Shown one piece after another: positions 1 to 12,500 of a stretch of DNA of 64,000 nt (its first letter is position 1; each line of letters begins with the position of its first letter). A model generated the notes under the pieces. It was not told the DNA's origin. It ran no database searches and was given only the letters and a program-made list of their open reading frames with translations. Made by a program: the position numbers and the translations under genes. This DNA comes from Hordeum vulgare subsp. vulgare (lineage: Eukaryota > Streptophyta > Magnoliopsida > Poales > Poaceae): positions 219,120,741 to 219,184,740 of the forward strand of contig NC_058518.1 in assembly GCF_904849725.1 (NCBI RefSeq), in the 5' to 3' direction.

Positions 1-587
1 ACTACCCTGGAGCTGAGGAGCCAATCCATTGGTCCTATGGGTTGGGAGTCACTATTGACATGGCAGTACAAGATGCTGCCTATTCAATGCTGACCATTAT
101 GAGAGCGAGACATGCACTACTACAGAATTCAGAGTTCTGCTATGTTCCGGCCTCTCAGCCTGGTGAAGAGGGATACCTCAGGGGAGTCTATTTTGATTCT
201 TCTATGGAGGATCCACTACTGCAGTCCACTGTTGAGATGCTAGAGAACAGAGACAGGGATGCTCGTGCTCTCCGCATGGAGCTTTATGCTACCCGTGCCC
301 GTCTGTGGATGGCTTTGACGCAGCTGGCACCGGTAGTCCAGACAGGGTACGGAGATATGGAGATGCTGAACCCTGTTAGGACCCATCTTCCGGCCCATGT
401 TGACTGGCCAGCTATAGGAGGAGTCACACCTCTTCGGGGACCCCTCTTACCACCAGTCAGGGGACCAAGGCCACATCCGTGTCCTTATGGATCCCAGGGA
501 TCTCAGGCTAGAGTGTTTCCTCATCCGCGGGTTGAGCTTCGAGGTCATGGAGGTAATCTCTATGAGATATTCTATGCGGATGCCTGA
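1..587 (+). CDS. Accessory ORF upstream of gag in a Tekay-type chromovirus (5' end outside window)
   Basis: The frame is open from base 3 to a TGA at 585-587, about 194 codons, and its start lies before the window. It precedes the gag frame of the same element by about 340 bases and reads in the same direction, so it is an extra sense ORF between the 5' LTR and gag. The N-terminal part is compact and mixed (tryptophan and histidine near WSYGLGVTIDMAVQDA). The middle has a charged helix rich in Arg, Glu and Leu (around NRDRDARALRMELYATRARL). The C-terminal third is rich in Pro, Gly and Arg. I see no zinc knuckle, protease motif or membrane segment. Additional ORFs in this position occur in several grass gypsy elements, but I cannot assign a function. 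Unlike the gag-pol that follows, it carries no visible stop or frameshift in the part seen. Confidence 0.6.
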   Translation, partial: YPGAEEPIHWSYGLGVTIDMAVQDAAYSMLTIMRARHALLQNSEFCYVPASQPGEEGYLRGVYFDSSMEDPLLQSTVEMLENRDRDARALRMELYATRARLWMALTQLAPVVQTGYGDMEMLNPVRTHLPAHVDWPAIGGVTPLRGPLLPPVRGPRPHPCPYGSQGSQARVFPHPRVELRGHGGNLYEIFYADA

Positions 588-930
588 GCTGTGAGCGGAA
601 GGATAGTATGGTAGTAGCCGTACGTTCACAGTCCTGCGTGACTTGTGAAGTATGCCTGTAATGTGAAATGAATTTCGGAGGCCTAGATAAATAATGTATA
701 GGAAGCTTGTAAGCCTCTGATGAGTAGTTTCATAATTTCAGTAGTTTGCTCTTCGGATAAGGTTGTACTGAACTATGTAAGGGTGTGTATGAACCATGGT
801 GTATATATAGCAGTTGCTTGTTACCATGCTGTTCGGATATTCATTTCCGCATTCCGTATGTTCAATACATTCTTAATCCATAGCTAGTATTGATATGATA
901 TTGGTCTAAGCTGTGAGTTTGTTTGTCAGG
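588..930 (+). other. Non-coding spacer between accessory ORF and gag
   Basis: This AT-rich stretch has stops in all forward frames. It ends with a T-rich tract and CAG immediately before the gag ATG (TTTGTTTGTCAGG at 918-930), which looks like a plant 3' splice site. That would allow a spliced gag message, but this is inference only. Confidence 0.4.
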
Positions 931-2025
931 ATGGTGCTCACCAGGTTGAACCGTGCCCCTGGTCATGAGCAAGGTGAGGGTAGTCAAGCATCACAGGAAG
1001 ACCTGCCTCACCCGCCCTCTCTGGCGGAAGTGATGCTTGAGGCAGAGAGAAACAAAAGGGATACCAACCGACTGTTAGAGCGTATTGAGCAGAATACGGC
1101 TCGTTAGCCTAGGAATGCTGCAATGTCCCTCAACGACTTTGTGAAGCTGAATCCTCCAAAGTTTCATCATTCCATCGATCCCCTCGACGCTGATGACTGG
1201 CTGTGCAGCATCTCACGCAAGATTCGCTTTGCGAATGTGTCTCAGGCCGACAAGGTGACCTTTGCGGCGTATTTCCTAGAAGGACCCACCAACCTGTGGT
1301 GGGAGAACTTTGAAGCTATGCGTCCCGCTGAACCAGCAGCCACATGGGCAGACTTCAGTGCAGCCTTTCGTCTGCACCATTTCCAGAGGGCCTGATGGAC
1401 AGAAAGAGAGAAGAGTTCTGTGCCTTCACTCAGGGCAAATTGACTGTGGATGCCTATAGCCGCGAGTTCGGTAATCTCGCTCGCTATGCAACAGAGGAGG
1501 TGTCTACTGACACCAAGAAGCAAGCAAGATTCCGTAAGGGTCTGAGCCCTGAGCTTCGTCGTGATCTGCGCCTCCATGAGTGTGCAAGCTTTCAAGCCCT
1601 GGTCAACAAAGCGATCAGTGCCGAGACTGGTCATACCGACTTCGAAGCCACAAGGACGCACTCCCGTGACTTTGGATCGTCTTCTGGTTCCGCGTTTCCA
1701 AAACGCAAGCTGTGGGTTCCAAACAGTTCTCTGCCGCCAAGATACACTCCGAGGCCATCCTACGTGGTGCCTCAGACGAATCAGGCCAACCCTCCAGCAA
1801 AAGCTTATGGTGGTCCAGCTAGCAATGCTGCACCACGTGCCAACCAAGTGATATGCTACAAGTGTGGAGAACCAGGGCACTATTCCCGTGAGTGTCCTCA
1901 GAATGTGGGTGCCAAGCAAACCGGAAAGTCCGTCGGGCAAGCCAAGTCGGGCAAACCTTACTATGTGAAGCCAACTCCTGCACGTGGCCGTGTGAACTAT
2001 GTGTCGGCAGAAGAAGCTGCAGAGG
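931..2025 (+). pseudogene. gag: gag of the Tekay-type chromovirus, broken
   Basis: The likely start is the ATG at 931. The frame has a TAG at 1105-1107, resumes in the same frame, and then shifts by one base near 1380-1390, after which the reading continues in another frame. The region 1123-1620 has the hallmark of a plant gypsy capsid (retrotransposon gag) domain: a WLCSISRKIRFANVS-like stretch, NLWWENF, then the [18 protein letters not shown] and [13 protein letters not shown] segments. A CCHC zinc knuckle ([14 protein letters not shown], about 1854-1895) follows a basic Pro/Ser-rich linker. The product would be the nucleocapsid/capsid precursor that packages element RNA. Two lesions make it non-functional as it stands. 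Confidence 0.85.
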
Positions 2026-3718
2026 ATCCCGACGTCATGCTGGGTACGCTTCTTGTTAATCATCACCCAGCGTCCATTCTCAATGACACTGGGTCTTCTC
2101 ATTCTTTCATTTCAGAAAGTTATGCACAGTTGCATAACATGTCTTTTTGTGATATGCCAATCCCATTGGTTGTCCAAACTCCTGGTAGTAAATGGCAAAC
2201 CTCTAGGATAACCTATGACGATGAAATTTTAGTAGACAGGCTAGTTTTTCTAGCCTCATTGATAGCATTGAAATCTTCAGATATTAATATCATCTTGGGC
2301 ATGGACTGGATGTCAGCTCACTATGCCAAGATCGATACTCATTCCAGAAATGTCCAGCTTACCCATCCCTCGGGTGAGATAGTAAATGTCTCTACTCGAG
2401 TTGCCAAATGCCAACTCTATTCCTTAAATGCCAACTCTCTTCCGGAACTTGAAGACATTCCAGTAGTCCGTGACTTCCCGGATGTCTTTCCAGAGGAACT
2501 GCTAGGATTTCCACCTGACGGAGATGTAGAGTTCGTGATAGATCTTTTTCCAGGAACTGTCCCAATAGCCAAAAGACCTTATAAGATGGCACCCCTGGAG
2601 CTAGCCGAACTTAAGAAGCAACTAGATGAGGCCTTGAATAACGGTTTCATTCGTCCTAGCTCTTCCCCTTGGGCTTGTCCCGTCCTCTTCGTCAAGAAGA
2701 AAGACGGAACGGATCGGATGGTTGTAGATTACCGACCAGTTAATCTGGTCACCATAAAGAAGAAGTATCCGCTCCCCAGGATCAACGACCTGTATGATCA
2801 GCTCGCTGGATCCTCAATCTTCTCCAAAATGGATTTAGGTTGGGATACCATCAAATCAAGATCAAGAATGGGGACATTCCAAAAACGGCTTTTGTTACTC
2901 GTTATGGCCAATACGAGTACACCGTCATGTCCTTCGGGTTAACCAATGCCCCAGCCACCTTCTCTCATCTGATGAATTCAATCTTCATGGAGTATTTGGA
3001 TAAATTCGTCGTGGTATACCTCGATGATATTCTCATCTACTCGAAGAACAAACAAGAACATGCCGAGAATCTAAGGCTGGTATTGATGAAACTTCGAGAG
3101 CATCGCCTTTATGCCAAGTTTTCAAAATGTGAATTCTGGTTACCAGAAGTGACCTATCTAGGACACGTAATCTCTGGTAAGGGTATTGCTGTCAATCTCG
3201 AGAGAGTTCAAGCTGTCCTTGATTGGACTCAACCTGAATCGGTTAAGCAAGTTAGGAGTTTTCTTGGTCTAGCGAGCTATTGTCGCCGCTTTGTCGAGAA
3301 TTTCTCCAAGGTTGCAAAGCCTCTAACTGAACTCCTCAAGAAGGATAAAAAGTTCGAGTGGACACCACAGTGTGAGCATAGTTTTCACGAACTGAAAAGA
3401 CGCCTGACTTCCGCACCTGTGTTCCTACCACCAGATTTTTCTAAGGACTTTGTTATCTATTGCGACGCCTCGCGACAAGGATTAGGTTGCATTCTCATGC
3501 AACATCGTCATGTGATCGCATACGCATCTCGAAAGTTGCGTCCACATGAGGATAATTATCCCACACATGACCTTGAGCTTGCAGCTGTGGTCCATGCACT
3601 AAAAACCTGATGACATTACCTTCTGGGTAATCGTTGCGAAATATTCACTAATCACCAAAGTCTGAAATATATCTTCACCCAGCCGGATTTTACTCTCAGG
3701 CAAAGACGGTGGGTTGAG
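2026..3718 (+). pseudogene. pol: pol, protease - reverse transcriptase - RNase H part of the Tekay-type chromovirus, broken
   Basis: It is continuous with gag. The aspartic protease motif is [10 protein letters not shown] (DTG at 2085-2093). The reverse transcriptase runs from about 2560, with [20 protein letters not shown], and then a one-base deletion near 2835-2840 moves the rest to another frame. The catalytic box is [10 protein letters not shown] (3017-3046). RNase H follows, with the first catalytic Asp in YCDAS (3474-3476) and the [12 protein letters not shown] segment. Two adjacent TGA codons at 3608-3613 stop the frame inside RNase H, and the same frame then continues to the integrase. 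The domain order PR-RT-RH-IN is the Ty3/gypsy order. The protein would cleave the polyprotein and copy RNA to DNA in the particle, but it cannot be made from this copy. Confidence 0.9.
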
Positions 3719-5399
3719 TTGATCTCGTATTACGACTTAGGGATAACTTACACCCCGGGGAAGGCCAATGTTATGGCCGATGCACTAAGTCGTAAATCTT
3801 ATTGTAACAATTTGATGCTACAACAAAGTCAACCACATCTCCATGAGGACTTTCGGAAGTTGAATCTTCATATTGTTCCTCAAGGATTCCTTTCTACCCT
3901 GGTGGCGAAGCCTGCTCTTAGGGATAAAATTATAGCCGTGCAGGCCTATGATAAGGGTATATCCCGGATCAAGGAGAATATCGCTAGCGGCAACGCTAGG
4001 GATTTCTCCATCAATGAGAAAGGTGTTGTGTTCTTTCAGAACCGTTTAGTGGTTCCCAAGACCAAACGTCTGCGGCATTGATCCTTAAGGAGGCTCATGA
4101 TTCTCCTCTCACCATTCATCCCGGTAGTACTAAGATGTATCAGGACCTACGCCAGAGGTTCTGGTGGACTAGGATGAAGAGAGAAATTGCTGAGTTCGTT
4201 GCCCACTTCGACGTCTGTCGTCGGGTTAAGGCAGATAATCAAAGGCTTGCTCGCACCCTTCAACCTCTAGCTATTACTGAATGGAAATGGGATAAAGTTA
4301 GCATGGATTTCATTACTGGATTTCCCAAGACCAAGAAAGGAAATAATGCTATCTTTGTGGTCATTGACCGTCTTTCTAAAGTGGCTCATTTTCTTCCTGT
4401 TCGTGAGAGTATAATAGCTAGCCAGCTAGCAGAGTTATATATCTCCCGAATAGTGTCTCTTCATGGTGTCCCCTTGGAGATTAACTCAGACCGTGGAAGT
4501 ATCTTTACTTCTCGCTTCTGGGAAAGTTTTCAGAATGCCATGGGGACTCACTTATCTTTTAGCACTGCTTTCCATCCCCAATCAAGTGGTCAAGTAGAAA
4601 GAGTGAATCAAATCCTAGAAGATATGCTCCGAGCTTGTGTTATATCGTTCGGTATGAATTGGGAGAAGTGCCTTCCATTCGCCGAATTCGCTTATAACAA
4701 TAGTTATCAATCAAGCTTCGGCAAAGCCCCTTTTGAAGTTCTCTATGGACGAAGATGTCGAACACCTCTTAATTGGTCAGAAACCGGAGAGAGGCAACTC
4801 TTTGGACGGATATGATCCAGGATGCAGAAGAGCAGGTTCGTATTATTCGTGAAAAGTTGAAAACAGCCCAGTCTCGTCAAAAGAGCCAATATGATCGTCA
4901 TCATAAGGCTGTGACCTTTGAAGTTGACGAGAAGGATTACCTTCGGGTTACACCTTTGAAGGGTACCCATCGATTCGGTATCAAGGGCAAGTTGGCTCCT
5001 CGTTACATTGGTCCTTTTCACATTCTTGCCAAACGAAGAGAAGTTGCCTACCAGTTAGAACTTCCTCCACATATTTCCAAGGTTCATGATGTTTTCCACG
5101 TCTCGCAACTCAGGCGTTGCTTTTCGGATCCTATCCGTGAAGTGGACCACGAAACGCTTGATCTCCAAGATAACCTTTCATACCGAGAATACCCCGTGCG
5201 TATTCTTGATCAAGCTGAGCGTACCACTCGACGTCGAAACCTCAAGTTTCTTAAAGTTCAATGGTCAAATCATTCTGAAAAGGAGGCAACTTGGGAAAGA
5301 GAGGATCGTCTCCGACTTGAGTATCCTGCGTTATTCCCGACGACTTCTAAATCTCGGGACGACATTCTTTTGAGTGGGGGTGAGTTGTCACATCCCTGA
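3719..5399 (+). pseudogene. pol: pol, integrase with C-terminal chromodomain, broken
   Basis: A one-base shift near 4076 and another near 4797 split this region into three frames. The integrase zinc-binding region is at about 4090-4250 (HDSPLTIHPG...); the CxxC partner reads FDVC, so the first Cys is Phe. The catalytic core has D (4306-4308), D (4489-4491) and E (4597-4599), with exactly 35 residues between the second and third, the D,D35E signature. Next is a GPF/Y module (KLAPRYIGPF, near 5000), then a chromodomain-like C terminus (about 5194-5335, with YPVRILDQ, LKVQWSNHSEKEATWE). The chromodomain places the element among the chromoviruses, and with the long LTRs the Tekay clade fits best. 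In intact relatives this domain is thought to steer insertion to particular chromatin. Confidence 0.88.
5371..5385 (+). other. Polypurine tract of the Tekay-type element
   Basis: The purine-rich TGAGTGGGGGTGAGT lies directly before the LTR start TGTCACATCC. In LTR retrotransposons this is the primer site for plus-strand DNA synthesis, and it fixes the 3' LTR boundary. Confidence 0.8.
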
Positions 5400-8300
5400 C
5401 ACCTTAAGCAAGTTAGTCTTGTGCTCATGTGTTCTATTGCATTGCATCTAAGAAATTTTCAACAAGAACAAAGAAAGTGGTGAAGGAAAACTCAAAACCC
5501 TAGCCACTTGTTTAAATAAAGGAAATCTCAAACTAGTTAAAATCAATGAATCCAAAATCGCCTCAAGAAAAGTTCAAACTTTCTGGTAAATCATGAAAGT
5601 ATATAAGCAATGAAGAAAACCTTTTTCTTGACACTTTAAGCATTTCAAATAAATGCAAAAAGCTACTGGTTTCAAGTTTTAAATTTGAAAACAGAAACTT
5701 TAAACTTTCAAAAATGTTGAAAACTTTAGGAATGGTTGGAATTATTCCAACAAATATTCTAGGGTGCTCAACATAGTTTTTACAATTTATTTGGGAGTTG
5801 AAATAAATAGAAAATCAGTGAAATAGCAAAACAGAAACAAAAACAGAAAAAAAAAGAGAAAAGAAGTTACCCGTCGCCTAGCCGGCCCAGCCCATCTCCT
5901 CCAGTCGTCTCCCACCTCGCGAGTAGGAGCAGGAGGTGGCCGCCGCGTACTCCGGCGCGGCCACGCACCTGTGCGCCTGCCTGGCCGCCGCCTCGCGCTG
6001 GCAAGGCCGGGGATAAGCTCCCCGAGCTCGTGGCTGTCCATTCCCAGCGCCAGATCCCCCCTCCTCTCGGATCTCTCCTCCCTCCTTCTGCCGCCATTGG
6101 AGCCCGAGCAAAGCTCGAGCTGCCCGTGCCCCTAGCCATAGGATCCCCTCTCTGAGTGCACCGTTAGCTCCGCCTCGTCGATCTGGTCCTCCCTGCAGAA
6201 GCCGAAGCCTCACCGAGCCCTGCAACGCCCACAGCACCGTCGTCTTCAACCTTCGGCCGCCGGCGAGCTTTGCTCGATTCGTCGCCCTCAGCCCTTCCCC
6301 AAGCCGTCTAAGCCCTGCTCTGCACTCCCTGTGAGCATGCGCTCATCTCCCCTAAGCTCTCCCTGTCGATCCCCTCCTCTAGGCTTAGTTCCATCGGAGC
6401 CCGTCGAGGACCGCCGCTGCAGCTCGTCGCCGGTAGCCCTCCGGTGATGTTTTGTTCCGTCTGAGGCTACCAACAGCCTCAGGACGTCATGTAGATGCGT
6501 TAGGTGCCCAGCCCGAGCGTTTTGACCCCGTATTCGATGGCTTCGACGATGGCCGAACTTGGTCGCCGCCAAGCTCGTCGCCGGCGTTGATTCCGGCCAC
6601 CGCAGCCCCTGGGGCTTGTCCCATCGTGCGCGCCATAGAGTGGTCGTTCCTCTGGTGCTCCCCGCGCCGAGTTTGGCCCTTTGTGCGCCATTTCCGAGCC
6701 CCCTCCCGACGTTCTGGTGGTCGCCGGAGGCTCCCTGCCGGCGAGGACGACCTCGCCGCCGGTGGATCTCAGCTGGCCTGAGCCACTGACGGGTGGGGCC
6801 AGCCTCTGGACAGTTTAGAATAATAAAAATAAGTCAGATAAATTAATAAGACACTGACATGTGGGTCTAATGAGTTTAATTAACTAAATAAGATTAATCC
6901 TAATCTAAAAATTGCCAGAGTCACTGACCAGTGGGTCCCACTGGTCAGGTTTGACTTTCAACGGCCAGATGGACCTGCTGATGTCATGTTGATGCAGTAA
7001 AAGGATTTTCCAGTATAAAAATAATTCCAGAAATGTTTAAAACTCAAAAATTCATAGAAATTAATCTGTAACTCCAATGAAAACAATTTATATATGAAAA
7101 ACTATTAGAAAAATTCAAGGAATCTGAATATGCTATTTTCAATCGTGTTTGAAAAAGTTACAGAACCCAAACATGTAGATTAATGAATAATTCAATTCTT
7201 ATAAATACTTTATAAATGGAATATGAAAAGTATTTAAATTTATTTTTGTTTGACATGAGCAAACATTGTTCTAATAACAAACCAGTACCTTAACATGACA
7301 TCTCATGCATGCTAACATCAAGTTGATCTGAGCATCAGGTCGAGTCAATTAAATCGGTATGAGAGAATACCTCGTTTGAATTGATATTTGAATGTGATTC
7401 AAATCAACTTCAAACCTAATACATGTTGATTACATTAGTATATCACCTTGCATTCTCATGCCATGCTCATGCATCATCTTGTTTGCATATGATTGTTATT
7501 GATTGTTGCCATTCATTTCGGTAGGCTCCGCACCCCCGGATTCCACCGAATATCCGTCTGACGGATATTGTCCCTCCTCTGAGCAACAAGGCAAGCACCC
7601 ATTTTGATCATCCCGATAAATCCCATGTTCTTGCTCCTGCACTTACTTATTGCATTAGGATCAAATGCTTCAACTGCTTTTGCCACGTTAGTTGAACCCA
7701 CTTCCTTTGCAGGACCTATCTTTGTCACAGTAAATAGCCAAACCTTGCAACCTAGCATACCTGGTAATTGCTTGAGCCATGATGTGTCTTATCCTGCTAT
7801 GCATGCTATGCTTAGAGTTGTGTATGGTCTGTCATCTAGGAGATGTACAGAATTGTGAGAATGTGTTCGGTAAGCAAAGGTTGTGTGTTGAACTTGATTT
7901 GGTAAAGGTACCGGTGAAAGGCCGTGTAGGAGTACATGGCGGGTTGTTTCATATGAACCGTCCTTAAGAACTGAGTTCCGTGTATGTAATCCAAGACTAG
8001 ATACTACCACACGTCGGGATACTTAATTGACCCTCTCGACTTATTAACAGCTTAGTACTCGGTCCAGGAGTTGCAAGTAGTTTCTGGTGTTTATAGTCAT
8101 GCTGGAGGCCGTGCATGGTGCTGACCTGAGAGGTGGGCCGTGATGCGGTAGGCAGTGGCACGGTGTACCAAGTGGCACCAGGATGGTGGGCTTGGGAACC
8201 CTGCGCACATCGTTTGAGGCCGTGGCGGAAACCCCGGACGGACTTCCGTACGGATTACTCTCACATAGGCGATAAACCTGGACTAGGTACTAGTGTGGTT

Positions 8301-9587
8301 AACGGTCGTGGCCGACTCCCTTGCTGGGCTTCCGCTTGAAGGTTGCCGAGGTGCATGACGTGCACATGGCGAGAAGTGGCGAGAGCGTGTGTGACGAAGT
8401 ACACCCCTGCAGGGTTATGATCTATTCGAATAGCCGCGTCCGCGGATATGGACTACTTGGAGACATATGTTGTTCATAGATAACTTTAATGGCTACTCAT
8501 AAAATTGTCAAGATAAGCGTGAGTGTCGTGGACGGCAATTCCGAATGGAGACGGAATGATTCCACGATGGTGTATTGTTGTGGTGTTAGTGGACTCGTGT
8601 GCGAGAAATCAAGTTGTCAAAATTATTTAAAAATGCAAGTTGTCTAGCCACGAGTCAAATGCTGGCTTTCCGCATGAAACCCCACAATACCTTATTGATA
8701 CATTGCATGAGTAGATAGTTATCCTAAAGTCTTGCTGAGTACCTTCTTACTCATGTTTGCTTTTTAAATGTTGCAGAGGTTGCTAATGACCCTAATGGAG
8801 GGTTCTTCGTAGACATCGACGACGACGAGTAGCTGGTGTCCCAGCTACGATCTGGCCCTATGTTGGGTCTGTAGTATAGTCAGGCCATGTGCCTTCTAGT
8901 TGCCCTGTCTGTACTCAGACAGTTTAAACTCTTCCGCTGGCTTGTAACTAACTGACTGCTATTATGGGTCATGAGACCCTTAATGTGTAATATTTTGTGT
9001 GTGGCTCTTCCGAGCCTCTTAAATAAAGCTTGTATGTTTATGGTTATGTTGTGATGCCATTGATGTATCTATACATATCGGTATGCCATGCGTACGTGTG
9101 TCGTACTTGATATGTATGGGGTTCGATTACCTAGTCGTGAACTTTAGTAGCACTCCTTACAAGGAAATGCCCCTTTGTGATCCAACGAGCCTTGGTAGTT
9201 CGCTACTGCTCCGGACACATTGGTTGAACGGCATGTGTCCTTCTTAGCTGCTGTGTCTGTCCCCTTTGGGGAAATGTCACGCGATGTAATGGAGTCCTTG
9301 TAGCTTGCTACGACTCGTCTACACTCGCTGGTGACCGACACCTGCTTTGTTGGGTCATGTATGCCTGTCCTTGTGCGGTACTGCCACTTTGGTTTATGAC
9401 TAGACATGTCGATCCGGGTTCTTTGACATTGGAATGCTAGCGACACTATTGCAAACGTGAGTCAAAAGACGCAAACGGTCCCGGCTAAGGTAAGGCTGCA
9501 GCCGTGGAGTTAACCGTGTGTGAGACCGCAAAGGGATGCGATGTGTTACAGGCTGGATTCCTATGGCTTAGGATCGGGGTCCCGACA
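5386..9587 (+). repeat. 3' LTR of the Tekay-type chromovirus (about 4.2 kb), 'T1'
   Basis: The LTR begins TGTCACATCCCTGACACC after the polypurine tract and ends GGATCGGGGTCCCGACA. The terminal TGTC(G/A) and GACA form the usual short inverted repeat. A 4.2-kb LTR is typical of grass Tekay-type elements. It has an AT-rich first 450 bases, a GC-rich block (about 5870-6795), AT-rich sequence to 7500, then mixed sequence. Short ORFs inside are not conserved with the related LTR at 30793-33943, so I do not call genes. Sequence right after it (AAGATATGGCAT...) belongs to a family-B LTR also seen at 51118, so the element was inserted there. The expected duplication is AAGAT at 9588-9592, but its partner is outside the window. 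Confidence 0.85.
5870..6795 (+). other. GC-rich block inside LTR T1
   Basis: A roughly 0.9-kb CpG- and C-rich interval flanked by AT-rich LTR sequence. The same architecture recurs in every long LTR of the window (10080-10790, 24600-25310, 32580-33480, 41040-42180, 51600-52380). ORFs here exist only because GC-rich sequence has few stop codons. It may mark the transcription start and untranslated leader of the element; no TATA box was assigned. Confidence 0.55.
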
Positions 9588-12500
9588 AAGATATGGCATG
9601 CTCATGTGGGGAAAATGAGCATCACATCTACAAGTTGATTTCTGGCTGCAAAGTAGCTTTGTACAACAAGTACTAGCTACCCACCTCTGCCTGAGCTCAA
9701 ACTTAGCATCACTGTAGCTCTTCCATGAATAAGACTAGTAGACAAGGTTTCACCTCAATTTCCTTTCTATCCAAACCACTTTCCTTGACTCTAAGGTTGA
9801 TGTTGCAAACTTGACCTCAGTCAAAACCCTACCTAACCAGCTCCAGATGCATCCAAACTCCTCAGTCTCCTTCCTGCATGTGTGCCTTACGTGTTGTACA
9901 TGTTTGACTGGTCATGAGTGCCCTCTAGACATGAGTGGCCATGGTGACCACGCTGGCAGCATGCAATAACGGTGCTCTAGCCCTTCTTCTCTTGGTGCAG
10001 CTTGTTTCCGGCCGTTACATCGTGTCTCAGAGCACCGGGATATTCCATTTGACTGGTCCAAGCTCTTCCCAACACCTAGAAGACGCCTAGCTTCCCCATG
10101 GACGCGTGTCTTCCCCATGCCCTCAGAGCTCCAGGAGCTCCCAAGCTCACCCTTCGTTCGCCCCCTCGATCACCTGCTGCCTCCCACATGCTCCCCCTTC
10201 TTCCAAAACTCCCCAAGACCAACCCAAGGATGCTCCGAAGCTCTGTCCCGCCTCCCATGCTCGAAGCTCGCCGGCTGCGTCCGTCCCAAATTCGGACAGG
10301 GTTGAGTCTCCCCTCACCCCTAGCCTCTCCTCGGGGCACTCCTGGCCGACGCGAGCCCTCTCCCCTCACCCTGCTCCTTCTCATGGCGCCGAGTGCTCGA
10401 GGCCATAGGAGGCTATGTCCTCCTCCACGGCCCCAGCAGTCGGTGTTGCGCTAGCCTTCCCCGGCCAGCACGGGCCACCTAGCAGGGCGCAACTCGCATC
10501 CCCGACCCCTTCAGCGGCCAGACCGCGAGGAAGGGAGGCTGGCATCATGGGCCATCGGCGACGGGTGCTCCTTCTATGTTCCTGCTCCGGTGGGAGGTAG
10601 ATGAAGGACCTGACAAGCGGGGCCCCAACGTCAGCCTCCCAACCGGCCCGGCCCCCAAGTTCTCGGAAGGCGCCCCGTAGTTTTGTGCCACTCCAAGCCG
10701 GAAGCGCCTTCCTCTAGTGCGCCAACAGCGTGGCACCCTCGCAGCCATGCAACTAGGCCGGCCCAATGCGCCGCAGAACTAAACTAAGCTCAGTGCAAGG
10801 CTGAGGCCCGTTGGGTACTTTCTTTGCCTTTTTTTCTTTAGTAACTTAAATAATCCATAGAGTATTCATTTGGTGTCCAATTTTGATGATTCAAATTCAT
10901 ATAAGATCCTCAAATCATGGCCCATCCATATATGTGCCTTGCACAATTTTCCAAGGAGATTTTCTATAGAATACTATTTAAATTCAAATCTGGGTATTCT
11001 AAACACCAACTTTGTAAAATCCTATAGGGTCCAAATCAACTCCAAATGGAGTGATTCCAATTTCCAGAGCCTTCTTATATCTTGCACTATTTTTCTAGCC
11101 CTAGTCAACATTTTTCTCTGCCTTGTTTCTGTTGCACTTAATAAACAGTGTTTATTCCTATTTATTTCATATTGTAAAATTCCTAGTATATTCATATCAG
11201 CTCCAAATCCATTGAAAGAACTTCCTAAATATTTCTAAAATTATACTTTGTTAAATGAGTGCCTCCACTCATTTTTGTCATGATATTTTATATGGGCTTC
11301 ATAAAGGATCCCATATTCCTCCTTTCATTCATTTAAAATTCCCTGATGATCCAAATCTCCTATAGCAAGCTTTAGGTATTTTTCTTATGACCAGAGAGGT
11401 CCAAGAAAAATATAACTTCCATTTTTATAACACTTTGTTTCTGCTTGCTGTGTGGCTTATCGTGGTTGTTTCCGTCAATAGTGACGGGTAGACGGAGTAC
11501 TCGGAGTTTGATCGGAAGACCTCGAAGACCCCGAGGACTTATGTGAGCAAAGGCAAGCAGCCCTTTGACCATGTTTGAGCATATGTTATATTGCATGCTA
11601 GTAAAGCAAACACTCTCGTTGCATATGATCATGAATATTCGGTAAATCATTGAAATGATGTTACTGATGGCTCCTCTGGAGCACTTGCATTTTGAGCATG
11701 ATCCTACCACCTATGAGTATCACGTTAATATCATGTTGACAAGTAGATCTAAGCATAGTAGAAGCATGAGCATGATGATGGTAAATATCAAAGGTTTATG
11801 AAAACCCTGTCGGGTGCCACTAATGCCCGAGGGTGATGATGTGTTAGGTGGCCACTTTTGGAGAAGTGGTGCACTAGGTGTACTTTGGTGTGAGTGGTTT
11901 CGGAAATGGGATTAGATTTATGATGTGTCGACCGTCCCAACCTTACATGTGCGACCATGTTACCCCTTTATGGGACGGGGCTTTGTTGATTACTCTGGTC
12001 GGTGCTAGCAAAGAGCCACAGTACTAGTGGTGGGAGTGATGTGTGGTCACTCCCGTGATGGGTTGTGCCAGGTAGGGCGACTATGTCGTTTTACGTGTTC
12101 TAGGCACACCGTTGGTCCCCGCATGGATGATATTCTCCAGAGCCGATGCTCGTAATACGTATATCATGTGGGTTGGGTACCAATCGAGTGGATCTCTTTG
12201 CCTAGTATCGTCAGGGGAAAGGCATTGATCGGGTGCTTGCTGCGGGTATGTTATATACCGCGAGTCGTGGATGACATAGAAGTTTCCCGGATCTCGTGGG
12301 TACATCATACAACCTCTACGGAGTGTAAAACTATTTGAATAGTCGTGTCCATGGTCAAGGACAGTTGGCTAATCCTGCTTAAACTACATCGAGTCGTTTC
12401 CGCATAAACCAAGTGTGAGTGTGTTTGTGTGTGTGTGTTCAATGGTGATATTTGAGAAAGAGTTGATATGTCCAAGTTTGGTGACTTGGCATATCGGGTG

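Noticed and set aside
1242..2102. 286-codon antisense ORF over gag
   Set aside because: It is the mirror frame of a real gag with conserved motifs on the plus strand, and no independent protein features were seen.
10098..10454. Overlapping Pro/Ser-rich ORFs in the GC-rich part of family-B copy A
   Set aside because: The same places in the sister LTRs (24600-25310, 51600-52380, 41040-42180) have different, non-homologous ORFs. They arise from GC-rich sequence with few stops.
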